In this document: piece after piece, positions 26,679-35,085 of the stretch
Layout of the letters: every line of letters starts with the position of its first letter
Position numbering within the stretch: the first letter of the stretch is position 1
Assembly: GCF_004136315.1 (NCBI RefSeq)
Contig: NZ_CP029562.1
Location: 4,859,501 to 4,923,500, forward strand
Direction: 5' to 3'
Length of the DNA stretch: 64,000 nucleotides
Source of the DNA: Mesorhizobium sp. Pch-S
GTDB taxonomy: Bacteria; Pseudomonadota; Alphaproteobacteria; Rhizobiales; Rhizobiaceae
Made by a program: the position numbers and the translations under genes
The notes under the pieces: generated by a model
The model's database searches: none
The model's input: the letters and a program-made list of their open reading frames with translations, nothing else
Told to the model about the DNA's origin: nothing

Positions 26679-27564
26679 GTTTCAGAAATTCGGCTATCCG
26701 GGTGACGAAAGCTTGCAGGAGCGGATCGTCGGCGCGGTCGGTGGCTGCGACGAAATAATATGCGCGGGCCGCATTGATGGCGGTAGAAAAGGGTTGGATC
26801 AGCCGCCCTTCGTTCAGGTAGCTGCCGGTAAGAACATCAGACAATAGAGCGATGCCTCGCCCCTGGACGGCGGAGGCGACGGCGTGCGCCACGGAAGGGA
26901 CACGCACTCTGGCGCTGCCCTGGAGGTCGACGCGGGCCGCGATCGCCCATTTGTTCCATTCCTGTCCATCGTCTTCGTGCAGCAAGGTGATGCCGTTCAG
27001 CCGTCGTTCGCGATGCTGCAGGTCCAGGCGGGGAAACAAAACCGGCGAACACACGGTCTTGAGTTGCACCTCGGAGAGCAATTGCCACCAGCGGCCGGCG
27101 AAGGGCGGATTGTCATAGACGACGGCGATGTCACTGCGCTCCCAATCAACGGCATCCGCGACGATCGCCTCGTTGATGATTAGATTGGAAATGCTCCTGC
27201 TTTCGGCAAATTCGACGACGGCGCCGCTTAACCACGCAACGCCGAGTGCTGTCGGTAGCGAGACCGACAGCGAGCGCGCGTGGGCATGGCCGTCGTGTCG
27301 ACCGGAGTCACGCACAGCCATCGAAAGCTGCGCCAGGGCCTGCGAGACAGTGCGGGAAAAATCCCGCCCGGCTTCGGTCAGCGCCACGTTGCGGCCGTTC
27401 CGCTCGAACAAGACGATGCCGGTGGCATCTCCAAGTTTGCGCAACTGCAGCGAAATTGCGCTTGGGCTGAGATGAAGTTCGTCGGCGGCACCGCGTAGCG
27501 TTCCCAGCCGCGATACCGCTTCGAATACTTTGAGGTAGGGCAGAAAAGCCAGAGGTCGGACCAT
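26665..27564 (-). CDS. LysR-family transcriptional regulator (GcvA-like)
   Basis: A 299-residue LTTR. The winged helix at about 5-65 reads AFLPYLKVFEAVSRLGTLRG then AADELHLSPSAISLQLRKLG, and the C-terminal effector domain spans 95-295. The region RDFSRTVSQALAQL and the VPSVAHAVASAVQGRGIALL motif place it in the GcvA/AmpR group. The start at 27564 is preferred over a longer frame to 27594 because it gives MVRPLAFLPYL. It is transcribed divergently from the hydrolase/transport operon, with inverted half-sites in between, and probably controls it. Confidence 0.9.
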   Translation of the reverse strand: MVRPLAFLPYLKVFEAVSRLGTLRGAADELHLSPSAISLQLRKLGDATGIVLFERNGRNVALTEAGRDFSRTVSQALAQLSMAVRDSGRHDGHAHARSLSVSLPTALGVAWLSGAVVEFAESRSISNLIINEAIVADAVDWERSDIAVVYDNPPFAGRWWQLLSEVQLKTVCSPVLFPRLDLQHRERRLNGITLLHEDDGQEWNKWAIAARVDLQGSARVRVPSVAHAVASAVQGRGIALLSDVLTGSYLNEGRLIQPFSTAINAARAYYFVAATDRADDPLLQAFVTRIAEFLKPTKN

Positions 27565-27577
27565 CGGCAAGGTACCC

Positions 27578-27608
27578 GTTGAGCGTCTCAACACTGCATA
27601 ATGTTGAG
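27578..27608. promoter_or_regulatory. triple half-site, candidate LysR operator
   Basis: GTTGAG (27578-27583), CTCAAC (27587-27592) and GTTGAG (27603-27608) give two overlapping inverted repeats between the divergent LysR gene and the hydrolase operon. LTTR operators commonly have a recognition site plus an adjacent activation site of this kind. Confidence 0.55.
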
Positions 27609-27697
27609 TTTTTCTGAACGATTTTGGTCAGGATAAATCGTTTTTGTCAAACGGTCCTGCCTGTTACCAATGGAAAGCACTGATCGAGGAGGACTTC

Positions 27698-28369
27698 ATG
27701 ATTTCGGCCCAGCCGTTCGACTTTCCCTATGACGGCAACTTGTCGGCCAGTTCGACTGCTCTGGTGGTTATCGACCTGCAGGAAGATTTCCTCTCCAACA
27801 CCGGCTATTTTGCCAAGAGTGGCTACGATCCCTCGCCATTGCGCGCCATCCTGCCGACGGTCAACAAACTGATTGTTGCCGCCCGCGCCGCCGGTGTGCG
27901 TGTCATCCACACGCGCCAGGGTTATCGCGGCGACATGGCCGACATGACGCCTTATGAAAAATGGCGGCGTAAGCGCAACGGTCTGGAGGGGACGCAGGTG
28001 CTGTTGCGGTCCAGCCCTGGCTTCCAGATCGTCAAAGACATCGATGTTCGCGATGAAGACATCATCGTCGACAAGACGTGCAACGGCGCCTTCACCTATA
28101 CCGACTTCGAACATGTCCTGCGCGCGCAGGGGATAAGCCATCTGCTCTTCAGTGGCTGCACGACGGATGTCTGTGTCCATACGACGTTGCGCGAAGCATG
28201 CGATCGCAACTTTCAGTGTCTGACCATCTCAGACGCCTGCGCCAGCGGCGACCAGTATGCGCATGAGGCGGCGCTGCACATGGTGACCGTCGAGAACGGC
28301 ATTTTCGGTACGATTGCCGATTCTGCCGCGGTGCTCGCCGGGCTCGCCAAGCTGCCGAGGGCAAGATGA
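27698..28369 (+). CDS. Isochorismatase-like cysteine hydrolase
   Basis: A 223-residue hydrolase of the isochorismatase superfamily with the catalytic triad visible: Asp in TALVVIDLQEDFL near 25-37, Lys in IIVDKTCNGAFTYTDFEHVL near 122-141, and Cys in FSGCTTDVCVHTTLREACDR near 151-170. This lineage includes biuret hydrolase and ureidoacrylate amidohydrolase, so a C-N bond hydrolysis is expected. The start ATG 27698 follows GAGGAGGAC. It overlaps the GYD gene by ATGA and travels with an amino-acid-type binding protein and permease. Confidence 0.88.
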   Translation: MISAQPFDFPYDGNLSASSTALVVIDLQEDFLSNTGYFAKSGYDPSPLRAILPTVNKLIVAARAAGVRVIHTRQGYRGDMADMTPYEKWRRKRNGLEGTQVLLRSSPGFQIVKDIDVRDEDIIVDKTCNGAFTYTDFEHVLRAQGISHLLFSGCTTDVCVHTTLREACDRNFQCLTISDACASGDQYAHEAALHMVTVENGIFGTIADSAAVLAGLAKLPRAR

Positions 28370-28698
28370 GCCAGGATCTCATTGGCGCACAGTTGGTTTC
28401 CGAGCCGCAGCGTTACATCTCCCTGATGCGGCTGACCGCCAAGGGCTTGGCTGAACTCTCGGACAGCGCCACGCGTCGAAAGCGCAGTGAAGAGCGGGTA
28501 GCCGCACTGGGGGGCCGCTCCATCGCATTCTACGCAACCATGGGACCTTATGACTTCGTGCAGGTCTTCGAGATGCCGAGCAACGAGGCGATGATGCAGT
28601 ACGTGCTCACCGCCCGCCGTGATGGCCATGTCGATCCGTTGATCATGCCTGCCTTCGATCCTCTGGCCTATGGCGGGATCGTCGCTCGCGTGGGTTAG
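28366..28698 (+). CDS. GYD domain protein
   Basis: A 110-residue small alpha/beta protein of the GYD family (named for a Gly-Tyr-Asp motif, here MGPYDFVQVFEMPS near 58-71). It has the family opening YISLMRLTAKGLAELSDS and a ferredoxin-like dimeric barrel pattern. The function is unknown; such proteins often accompany catabolic enzymes. It overlaps the hydrolase stop by four bases. Confidence 0.8.
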   Translation: MSQDLIGAQLVSEPQRYISLMRLTAKGLAELSDSATRRKRSEERVAALGGRSIAFYATMGPYDFVQVFEMPSNEAMMQYVLTARRDGHVDPLIMPAFDPLAYGGIVARVG

Positions 28699-28732
28699 CC
28701 GCGACACACAAACAACAAAAAAGGGGAACGCA

Positions 28733-29539
28733 ATGATCCGATTTTTCATCCTGGGAGCTGCCGCATTGATGGGTACGCAGGCGGCCCTGGCAGGTGCGCC
28801 GAGCTTCGTATCGGATGGCACGATAAGTGTCTGCACGACAGCCGCGTTTCCGCCGCTATCCTACAAGAAAGATCCCGGCGACGCAGTTCCGTCCGGCATA
28901 GACATAGAAATAGCCGAGGCTTTGGCCAAATCCTGGAGCGCCAAGACAGCCTACGTCATCACCGACTTCGCTGGCCTGCTGCCAACTCTTGGGTCAGGCC
29001 GCTGCGGCATGACCGTTTCGGGAATCTACGTCAATGAGGAGCGCCGCAAGACCTACGATGGCGTGCGCTACATGAAGTCGGCAACGGTTCTGGTCACAAA
29101 GGCCGACAATACCGAGATCGCGGCGCCTGCCGCGCTGAGCGGCAGGACCGTCGCGTTGGAAGCCGGTACCTACTATCGCGAAGAGCGGCTGGACCCGCTC
29201 AACAAGGAACTCGCCGCCACCGGCAAGCCGGCAGTGGTGATCCAGAATTATCCGGCACAGCAGGGCGCGTATCAGCAGGTCCTGGTCGGCCGTGCGGATG
29301 CTACCTTGACCGAGGAGGCGGAGGGTGCCTTCCGCGTCGCCAATGCCCCGAACCAGTTGAAGATCGCCTATACTTGGCAGTCAGATTTCACCTACGGCAT
29401 CTACGTTGCGCGCAAGGACGGCGACGCCGCGGCCATCAAGGCGGCGCTGAAGACACTGCGCGAAGAGGGGTTCTTTGCCCGGCTCGCAGAGAAGTACGGG
29501 CTGAACCCCACGGTATTCGACGTGGATTACGACTCTTGA
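28733..29539 (+). CDS. ABC transporter periplasmic binding protein (amino-acid type, family 3)
   Basis: A 268-residue periplasmic solute receptor. The signal peptide MIRFFILGAAALMGTQAALA is cut before GAPSFVSDG. The mature domain reads ISVCTTAAFPPLSYKKDPGD, PSGIDIEIAEALAKSW and GRCGMTVSGIYVNEERRKTY, the SBP_bac_3 layout for polar amino acids and opines. The start ATG 28733 follows AAAAAAGGGGAACGC; a longer opening overlaps the GYD gene. With an isochorismatase-type amidohydrolase in the operon, the ligand may be an amide or ureido compound. Confidence 0.87.
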   Translation: MIRFFILGAAALMGTQAALAGAPSFVSDGTISVCTTAAFPPLSYKKDPGDAVPSGIDIEIAEALAKSWSAKTAYVITDFAGLLPTLGSGRCGMTVSGIYVNEERRKTYDGVRYMKSATVLVTKADNTEIAAPAALSGRTVALEAGTYYREERLDPLNKELAATGKPAVVIQNYPAQQGAYQQVLVGRADATLTEEAEGAFRVANAPNQLKIAYTWQSDFTYGIYVARKDGDAAAIKAALKTLREEGFFARLAEKYGLNPTVFDVDYDS

Positions 29540-29567
29540 CCGTTTCTGGCCCGAAAAGCTGCCGGCG

Positions 29568-30239
29568 ATGACCTTCGATGTCGACCTCTTCCTAAGGGCG
29601 CTAGCATCGCCACCCATGCTATGGGGGGCGATCATCGCTTTGCTCCTGTCGGTCGTGGTGCAAGCGCTGTCGTTTGCCGCCTGCCTGCCGATAGCGCTTT
29701 GCCTGAATTCACAGAGGCGTGGCCGCAATGCCGCCGCACAGGTCTATGTCTGGGTATTTCGCGCGGCGCCACTGCTGCTCGTCCTGCTGCTGATCTGGAA
29801 CGGGGCGCCGCAACTTGTTCCGGCACTGCTCAAGGCCAACTGGTACACGCCGTTCTTTGCCGCCACGATCTCGTTCAGCCTGGTGACGGCCGCCTATATG
29901 GCCGAGATCATGAAGGGGGCGCTGCGTGCCATCGGTCCCGGCCAGTACGACGCCGCCAAGGCCCTCGGCCTGACACGCATCCAGGGATTTCGCCTCGTGG
30001 TCCTGCCGCAGGCTCTGAGAATTGCGCTGCCGTCTCTGGTCAACGAGTTCATCAATCTGGTGAAGCTGACCTCACTCGCCTACGTTATTTCGCTGCGCGA
30101 GATCATGGCGGTGGTCAACGATGCCATTGCTGCGAGCTTCCGTTTCGTCGAGTGGTATTGCGCTGCTCTTGTCTACTACCTAGTCATCGTATCGGCTCTC
30201 ATGGTGGTGCAGTCGGCGATCCAGAAACGTTTGGGGTGA
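29568..30239 (+). CDS. ABC transporter permease (HisM/GlnP type)
   Basis: A 223-residue membrane protein with about five transmembrane helices and the family coupling motif GPGQYDAAKALGLTRIQGFR near 123-142, followed by LPQALRIALPSLVNEFINLVKLTSLAYVIS. It belongs to the polar amino-acid permease family. Only one permease and no ATPase are encoded here; the next gene is on the other strand. It must work as a homodimer with an ATPase borrowed from elsewhere, or the operon has lost genes. Confidence 0.88.
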   Translation: MTFDVDLFLRALASPPMLWGAIIALLLSVVVQALSFAACLPIALCLNSQRRGRNAAAQVYVWVFRAAPLLLVLLLIWNGAPQLVPALLKANWYTPFFAATISFSLVTAAYMAEIMKGALRAIGPGQYDAAKALGLTRIQGFRLVVLPQALRIALPSLVNEFINLVKLTSLAYVISLREIMAVVNDAIAASFRFVEWYCAALVYYLVIVSALMVVQSAIQKRLG

Positions 30240-30308
30240 CAGCGGCTCGTGCGGCCGCTGCCACTGCAACGAGGATATTCGGGTCTTGGTGCCGCAGCTG
30301 CGCACCAC

Positions 30309-32108
30309 CTAGCCCTTGTGATGCACTTCCTGCAGTCCATAGACCTGTGTCGGAATACCCGCATGCCGGGCCTTGAGCTGCAGGGACAGGAACTGCGAAT
30401 AGTGGCGCGACTGATGCAGGTTGCCGCCATGGAACCACAGCGCTTCCTGCTGTGTCGGCTTCCACATGTTGCGCTGCTCGCCCTCCCAGGGTCCTGGATC
30501 CTTGGTGGTGCTCGAGCCAAGGCCCCAGCATTTGCCGACTTTGTCGGCAACATCCTGACTGATCAGTTCGGCAGCCCAGCCATTCATCGAACCGTAGCCG
30601 GTGGCATAGACGATGACGTCCGCCGGCAGCTCGGTGCCGCCCTCGAGCAGCACGGAATGTTCTCTGATCTCCTGGACCTGGCCACGCTGCAGTTTGATCT
30701 CACCGTCGATGATCAATTGCGAGGCGCCGATGTCGATGTAGTAACCAGAGCCGCGGCGAAGATACTTCATGAACAGGCCGGAGCCATCGTCGCCCCAGTC
30801 GAGCATGAAGCCGGCCTTTTCCAGCCCGTCATAAAACTTGGCGTCGCGTTCTTTCATCTGCTGGTAGAGCGGGATCTGGAACTCATGCAGGATCCTGTAC
30901 GGCACGGAGGCGAAGATCAGGTCGGCCTTGGCGGTGGTGACGCCGTTCTGGACCGCCTGTTCCGAATAGAGCGGCCCCAGTCCAACCTCCATCAGCGTGT
31001 CCGATTTCACGATGTGCGTGGTCGAGCGCTGCACCATGGTGACATCGACGCCGTTTTCCCAAAGGGCGGCGCAGATGTCGTGGGCGGAGTTGTTGGAGCC
31101 GATGACAACCGCCTTCTTGCCCGCGTATCTGTCCGGTCCCGGATGTTTCGAGGAATGGTGCTGGTCGCCCTTGAAGGTCTCCATGCCCTTGTATCTCGGC
31201 AGATTGGGCCTGCCGGACATTCCGGTGGCGAGCACAAGCTGTTTAGGCTTCAAAACGACATCCTTGCCGTCGCGCCGCACCGTGACGGTCCATTCCTTCT
31301 TGCTGTCGTCATAGGATGCGCTCCTGGCCTCGGTTGAGGACCAGTAGTTCAGCTCCATCACCTTGGTGTACATTTCCAGCCAGTCGCCGATCTTGTCCTT
31401 GGGCGAGAAGATCGGCCAGTTTTTCGGGAAATCGATATAGGGCAGGTGGTCGTACCAGACCGGGTCGTGCAGGCAGAGTGACTTGTAGCGCTTGCGCCAG
31501 GAATCGCCGGGACGTTCATTGCGCTCCACGATGATGGTTGGCACGCCGAGCTGCCGCAGCCGTGCGCCGAGCGCGATGCCGCCTTGGCCACCGCCGATGA
31601 TGAGCGTGTGCGGCTGGGTGGCAAAGCCGAGTTCGGCCTGTTCCTTCTCGCGCTCCTCCTTCCAGCTCGGCCGGTTCTTGCCCTGACCGTGCCTGGCGCC
31701 GAGCGGTCGGGTGAAACCGGCCTTTTCCTCGTGTCCCTTCAGTTCGGCCGCGGTGGTGAGCAATGTCCATATCTTGCCATCCTTCACCCGGATGTGGCCG
31801 TAGCCACGGGCGGCCTCCGTCTCGAACGTGATCCAGCCTTCCAGCAGTCCATCGCTTTCGGTGGCATCTTCGCCTTCAGCGATCGCGAAGTTCGATGGCT
31901 TGATCGCACTGAGCTGGCTTTTCAGCATTGCGCGGATCTGGTCGCGGCCTTCCAGGGTCTTGATGTTCCAGGTGAAGGCGACAAGGTCACGCCAATAGCA
32001 GTCGTCCTGGAAGAAGGAGACCGCCTTCTCGACGTCGCCGGCGGCAAGGGCGGCACCGAAATCTGCGAGCAGTTTGACGAGCTTTGCGTTGGGCGCCTTG
32101 TCGAGCAT
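30309..32108 (-). CDS. Flavin-containing monooxygenase with N-terminal NTF2-like domain
   Basis: A 599-residue FAD/NADPH enzyme. Residues 1-130 form an NTF2/SnoaL-like domain (KLVKLLADFGAALAAGDVEK, FFQDDCYWRDLVAFTW). The FAD-binding GxGxxG is HTLIIGGGQGGIALGARLRQ near 168-187, and the NADP-binding loop is KAVVIGSNNSAHDICAALWE near 340-360. The FMO linker region QLVLATGMSGRPNLPRYKG and YATGYGS near 525 fit class B monooxygenases. It starts at 32108 behind GGGAGGACCC. Related rhizobial proteins are annotated as putative monooxygenases of unknown substrate. It converges on the permease gene. Confidence 0.88.
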   Translation of the reverse strand: MLDKAPNAKLVKLLADFGAALAAGDVEKAVSFFQDDCYWRDLVAFTWNIKTLEGRDQIRAMLKSQLSAIKPSNFAIAEGEDATESDGLLEGWITFETEAARGYGHIRVKDGKIWTLLTTAAELKGHEEKAGFTRPLGARHGQGKNRPSWKEEREKEQAELGFATQPHTLIIGGGQGGIALGARLRQLGVPTIIVERNERPGDSWRKRYKSLCLHDPVWYDHLPYIDFPKNWPIFSPKDKIGDWLEMYTKVMELNYWSSTEARSASYDDSKKEWTVTVRRDGKDVVLKPKQLVLATGMSGRPNLPRYKGMETFKGDQHHSSKHPGPDRYAGKKAVVIGSNNSAHDICAALWENGVDVTMVQRSTTHIVKSDTLMEVGLGPLYSEQAVQNGVTTAKADLIFASVPYRILHEFQIPLYQQMKERDAKFYDGLEKAGFMLDWGDDGSGLFMKYLRRGSGYYIDIGASQLIIDGEIKLQRGQVQEIREHSVLLEGGTELPADVIVYATGYGSMNGWAAELISQDVADKVGKCWGLGSSTTKDPGPWEGEQRNMWKPTQQEALWFHGGNLHQSRHYSQFLSLQLKARHAGIPTQVYGLQEVHHKG

Positions 32109-32329
32109 GCGAGGGGTCCTCCCAAGGAAACGTGATAGTCGTTGCGGCTTTGCCGATCCTCCCGACCGGTCATTGAAAGTATCGGCAGAGACCGCAGCTT
32201 TCGTCACGCCCCACCATAGTTTGTCGCCTTTTCAAGGAGTTGTACCGTTTTGACGCGAGAGAGCGCGCTGTGCCTGGTACGGAAAATCTTCCGTTGCGGC
32301 ATATCGTTTCAAAAAAACCAGGCTGCCCG

Positions 32330-32358
32330 TTGACTTGGTCGGCGAACTCAACCTATTG
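32330..32358 (+). promoter_or_regulatory. sigma-70-type promoter for the ilvB leader
   Basis: TTGACT (32330-32335), a 17-base spacer and CTATTG (32353-32358) precede the leader-peptide ATG at 32368. The predicted transcription start falls at about 32364-32367, so the leader RNA would have almost no 5-prime untranslated region, as described for the leaderless trpL of Sinorhizobium meliloti. Confidence 0.55.
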
Positions 32359-32367
32359 TCCGCCACC

Positions 32368-32418
32368 ATGAAGAAGGCACTTATTCTCGTACGAAGGCGC
32401 GTGGGCAAGGCGGTGTGA
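32368..32418 (+). CDS. ilv leader peptide (16 aa)
   Basis: MKKALILVRRRVGKAV has Leu, Ile, Leu and Val clustered at positions 5-8 and further Val codons at 12 and 16. These are the branched-chain amino acids whose synthesis the next genes begin. A stable hairpin (GGCGGT 32409-32414 with ACCGCC 32418-32423) overlaps the stop codon as the expected pause structure, and an intrinsic terminator follows. Stalling at scarce Leu/Ile/Val tRNA would favour an alternative fold and read-through. The 433 bases between the monooxygenase and ilvB hold only this control unit and its promoter. Confidence 0.75.
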   Translation: MKKALILVRRRVGKAV

Positions 32419-32451
32419 CCGCCGGGCGAAATCCTCCCATGCGCAACACAC

Positions 32452-32475
32452 AGGCTCCCTCGGGGGCCTTTTTTA
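32452..32475 (+). terminator. attenuator terminator before ilvB
   Basis: AGGCTCC (32452-32458) pairs with GGGGCCT (32463-32469) around CTCG, followed by a run of six T. It stands 34 bases after the leader-peptide stop and 68 before ilvB. A competing pairing of CCTCC (32433-32437) with the GGGGG at 32462-32466 could serve as antiterminator. Confidence 0.75.
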
Positions 32476-32542
32476 TTATCCGGAATATGATCAAAATACC
32501 AGCAAGTGCTTGAAAAAGCAGGGAAAAGACGGAACGAGACCC

Positions 32543-34324
32543 ATGAGCAACGGACAAAGCGAGCGGCGCGAGATGACAGGCGCCGAAATGGTTGTGCAGG
32601 CGCTGATCGACAACGGCGTCAAGCATCTCTTCGGCTATCCCGGCGGCGCGGTCCTTCCGATCTATGACGAACTGTTCCAGCAGGACGCCGTCCAGCACAT
32701 TCTGGTCCGCCACGAGCAAGGTGCCGGCCATGCCGCGGAGGGATACGCGCGTTCGACGGGCAAAGCGGGCGTCATGCTGGTGACCTCAGGTCCGGGCGCC
32801 ACAAACGCGGTGACTCCGTTGCAGGATGCGCTGATGGATTCCATTCCGCTGGTGTGCCTGACCGGGCAGGTGCCGACGTCGCTGATCGGCTCGGACGCTT
32901 TCCAGGAATGCGATACCGTCGGCATTACGCGGCCCTGCACCAAGCACAATTGGCTGGTGAAGGACGTCAATGAACTCTCCGCCATCATCCATGAGGCGTT
33001 TCATGTCGCGACCACCGGGCGTCCGGGGCCGGTCGTTGTCGACATCCCGAAGGATGTGCAGTTCGCCCGCGGAATCTACACTCCGCCGCAGACAGCGCCG
33101 CGCACTTCCTATCAGCCGAAGGTCCAGGGTGACCTCGACAAGATCAAGGCGGCGGTCGAGATGCTGGCCGGTGCCAAGAAGCCGGTCATCTATTCCGGCG
33201 GCGGCGTCGTCAATTCAGGGCCTGAGGCAAGCCATCTGCTGCGCGAGCTGGTTGATCTGACCGGCTTCCCCATCACCTCGACGCTGATGGGGCTCGGCGC
33301 GTATCCGGCGTCCGGCAAGAACTGGCTCGGCATGCTCGGCATGCATGGTACCTATGAAGCCAACATGGCCATGCACGACTGTGACGTCATGCTGTGCGTC
33401 GGCGCGCGGTTCGACGATCGCATCACCGGGCGTCTCAACGCGTTCTCGCCAAACTCCAAGAAGATCCACATCGACATCGATCCGTCCTCGATCAACAAGA
33501 ACGTGCGTGCCGATATCGGCATCCTCGGCGACGTCGGTCGGGTTCTCGAAGATCTCGTGCGGCTGTGGCGCGCCACCGCCAAGACCGACAAGAAGACGCT
33601 CTATCCCTGGTGGGAACAGATTGCCCGCTGGCGTGCCCGTGACTCGCTTGCCTACAAGCCGAGCAACGATGTGATCATGCCGCAATATGCGATTGAGCGG
33701 CTCTACGAGCTGACCAAGGACCGCGACACCTACATCACGACCGAGGTCGGCCAGCATCAGATGTGGGCGGCACAGCATTTCCATTTCGACAAACCCAACC
33801 ACTGGATGACCTCCGGCGGGCTCGGCACGATGGGCTACGGCCTGCCGGCGGCCCTCGGCGTGCAGATCGCACACCCCGAGGCGCTGGTCATCGATATCGC
33901 CGGCGATGCCTCGGTGCAGATGACGATCCAGGAGATGAGTGCTGCGGTGCAGTACGAGGCACCGATCAAGATCTTCATCCTCAACAACCAGTACATGGGC
34001 ATGGTGCGCCAGTGGCAGCAATTGCTGCATGGAAACCGGCTGTCGCATTCCTACACGGAGGCGATGCCGGACTTCGTCAAGCTTGCCGAAGCCTATGGTG
34101 GCCACGGCATCCGCTGTGAAAAGCCGGACGAACTGGACGACGCCATCAAGGAGATGATCTCGGTCAAGAAGCCGGTGCTGTTCGATTGTCGCGTTGCCAA
34201 CCTTGCCAACTGCTTCCCGATGATCCCGTCAGGCAAGGCGCATAACGAGATGCTGCTTCCGGACGAGGCCACCGACGAAGCGGTGGCGAATGCCATCGAC
34301 GCCAAGGGCCGGGAACTGGTGTGA
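32543..34324 (+). CDS. ilvB: Acetolactate synthase, large catalytic subunit
   Basis: A 593-residue TPP- and FAD-dependent enzyme that condenses two pyruvates, or pyruvate and 2-oxobutyrate, in valine, leucine and isoleucine synthesis. The N-terminal TPP domain has HLFGYPGGAVLPIYDEL with the catalytic Glu in LVRHEQGAGHAAEGYAR near 55-70. The FAD middle domain has GVVNSGPEASHLLREL. The C-terminal TPP-binding motif is IDIAGDASVQMTIQEMSAA, ending in ILNNQYMGMVRQW. The start ATG 32543 follows GGAACGAGACCC. It is preceded by a branched-chain leader and attenuator and followed by the regulatory subunit gene. Confidence 0.96.
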   Translation: MSNGQSERREMTGAEMVVQALIDNGVKHLFGYPGGAVLPIYDELFQQDAVQHILVRHEQGAGHAAEGYARSTGKAGVMLVTSGPGATNAVTPLQDALMDSIPLVCLTGQVPTSLIGSDAFQECDTVGITRPCTKHNWLVKDVNELSAIIHEAFHVATTGRPGPVVVDIPKDVQFARGIYTPPQTAPRTSYQPKVQGDLDKIKAAVEMLAGAKKPVIYSGGGVVNSGPEASHLLRELVDLTGFPITSTLMGLGAYPASGKNWLGMLGMHGTYEANMAMHDCDVMLCVGARFDDRITGRLNAFSPNSKKIHIDIDPSSINKNVRADIGILGDVGRVLEDLVRLWRATAKTDKKTLYPWWEQIARWRARDSLAYKPSNDVIMPQYAIERLYELTKDRDTYITTEVGQHQMWAAQHFHFDKPNHWMTSGGLGTMGYGLPAALGVQIAHPEALVIDIAGDASVQMTIQEMSAAVQYEAPIKIFILNNQYMGMVRQWQQLLHGNRLSHSYTEAMPDFVKLAEAYGGHGIRCEKPDELDDAIKEMISVKKPVLFDCRVANLANCFPMIPSGKAHNEMLLPDEATDEAVANAIDAKGRELV

Positions 34325-34397
34325 CGGACAGCGTGGCTTCGCCACGCACCGCATAATCAACGAGTTAGCGTAGATTCCTGAAATCGAGATTCATCTT

Positions 34398-34973
34398 ATG
34401 AACGCACAGCACCTTCAACCCACCGGTTCCGCCTACTTCATCGCCAAGGAGACGGAAAAGCCGGAAAACCACACTTTGTCGGTGCTGGTCGACAACGAGC
34501 CGGGCGTCCTTGCCCGGGTCATCGGTCTGTTCTCGGGCCGTGGCTATAACATCGAAAGCCTGACCGTCTCGGAGACCGAGCACGAGAAGCACCTTTCGCG
34601 CATCACCATCGTGACGCGCGGCACGCCGCATGTGCTGGAGCAGATCAAGCATCAGCTCGAGCGTATCGTGCCGGTGCATCGCGTGGTCGACCTTACGGTG
34701 CGCTCGACCGAACTCGGTCAGGAGCGGCCGCTGGAGCGGGAGCTTGCCCTGGTCAAAGTGGCGGGAACCGGTGACAGCCGTGTGGAGGCTCTGAGACTTG
34801 CTGACGCATTCCGCGCCAGCGTGATCGACGCCAACACCGAGCATTTCATCTTCGAAATCACCGGCAAGGGCTCCAAGATCGATCAGTTCATCGCCATCAT
34901 GCGCCCGCTCGGTCTTGTCGAGATCTGCCGCACCGGTGTGGCGGCGATGAACCGCGGACCTCAAGGGATGTGA
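34398..34973 (+). CDS. ilvN: Acetolactate synthase, small regulatory subunit
   Basis: A 191-residue subunit giving valine feedback control. An N-terminal ACT domain (HTLSVLVDNEPGVLARVIGL, then FSGRGYNIESLTVSETE, residues about 25-62) is followed by the ALS_ss C-terminal domain (ELALVKVAGTGDSRVEALRLA and FEITGKGSKIDQFIAIMRPL). The 191-residue length fits the longer IlvH-type small subunit rather than the short E. coli IlvN. A 73-base spacer separates it from ilvB, with no terminator between. A GC hairpin (34976-34994) follows its stop but lacks a U-tract. Confidence 0.95.
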   Translation: MNAQHLQPTGSAYFIAKETEKPENHTLSVLVDNEPGVLARVIGLFSGRGYNIESLTVSETEHEKHLSRITIVTRGTPHVLEQIKHQLERIVPVHRVVDLTVRSTELGQERPLERELALVKVAGTGDSRVEALRLADAFRASVIDANTEHFIFEITGKGSKIDQFIAIMRPLGLVEICRTGVAAMNRGPQGM

Positions 34974-35085
34974 CGTGCCGCCGCCGCGGCGGCATTGTCA
35001 CCGAGACAACAATTTCCGTGACTTGCACCGGGAGACAGGTCAACTAGCCTGACCTGTTTTGCCGGCACCATATCGAACCCTCGTT

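Noticed and set aside
30240..30260. CAGCGGC/GCCGCTG hairpin after the HisM-type permease
   Set aside because: A clean 7-bp stem but no U-tract; it may be incidental in GC-rich DNA.
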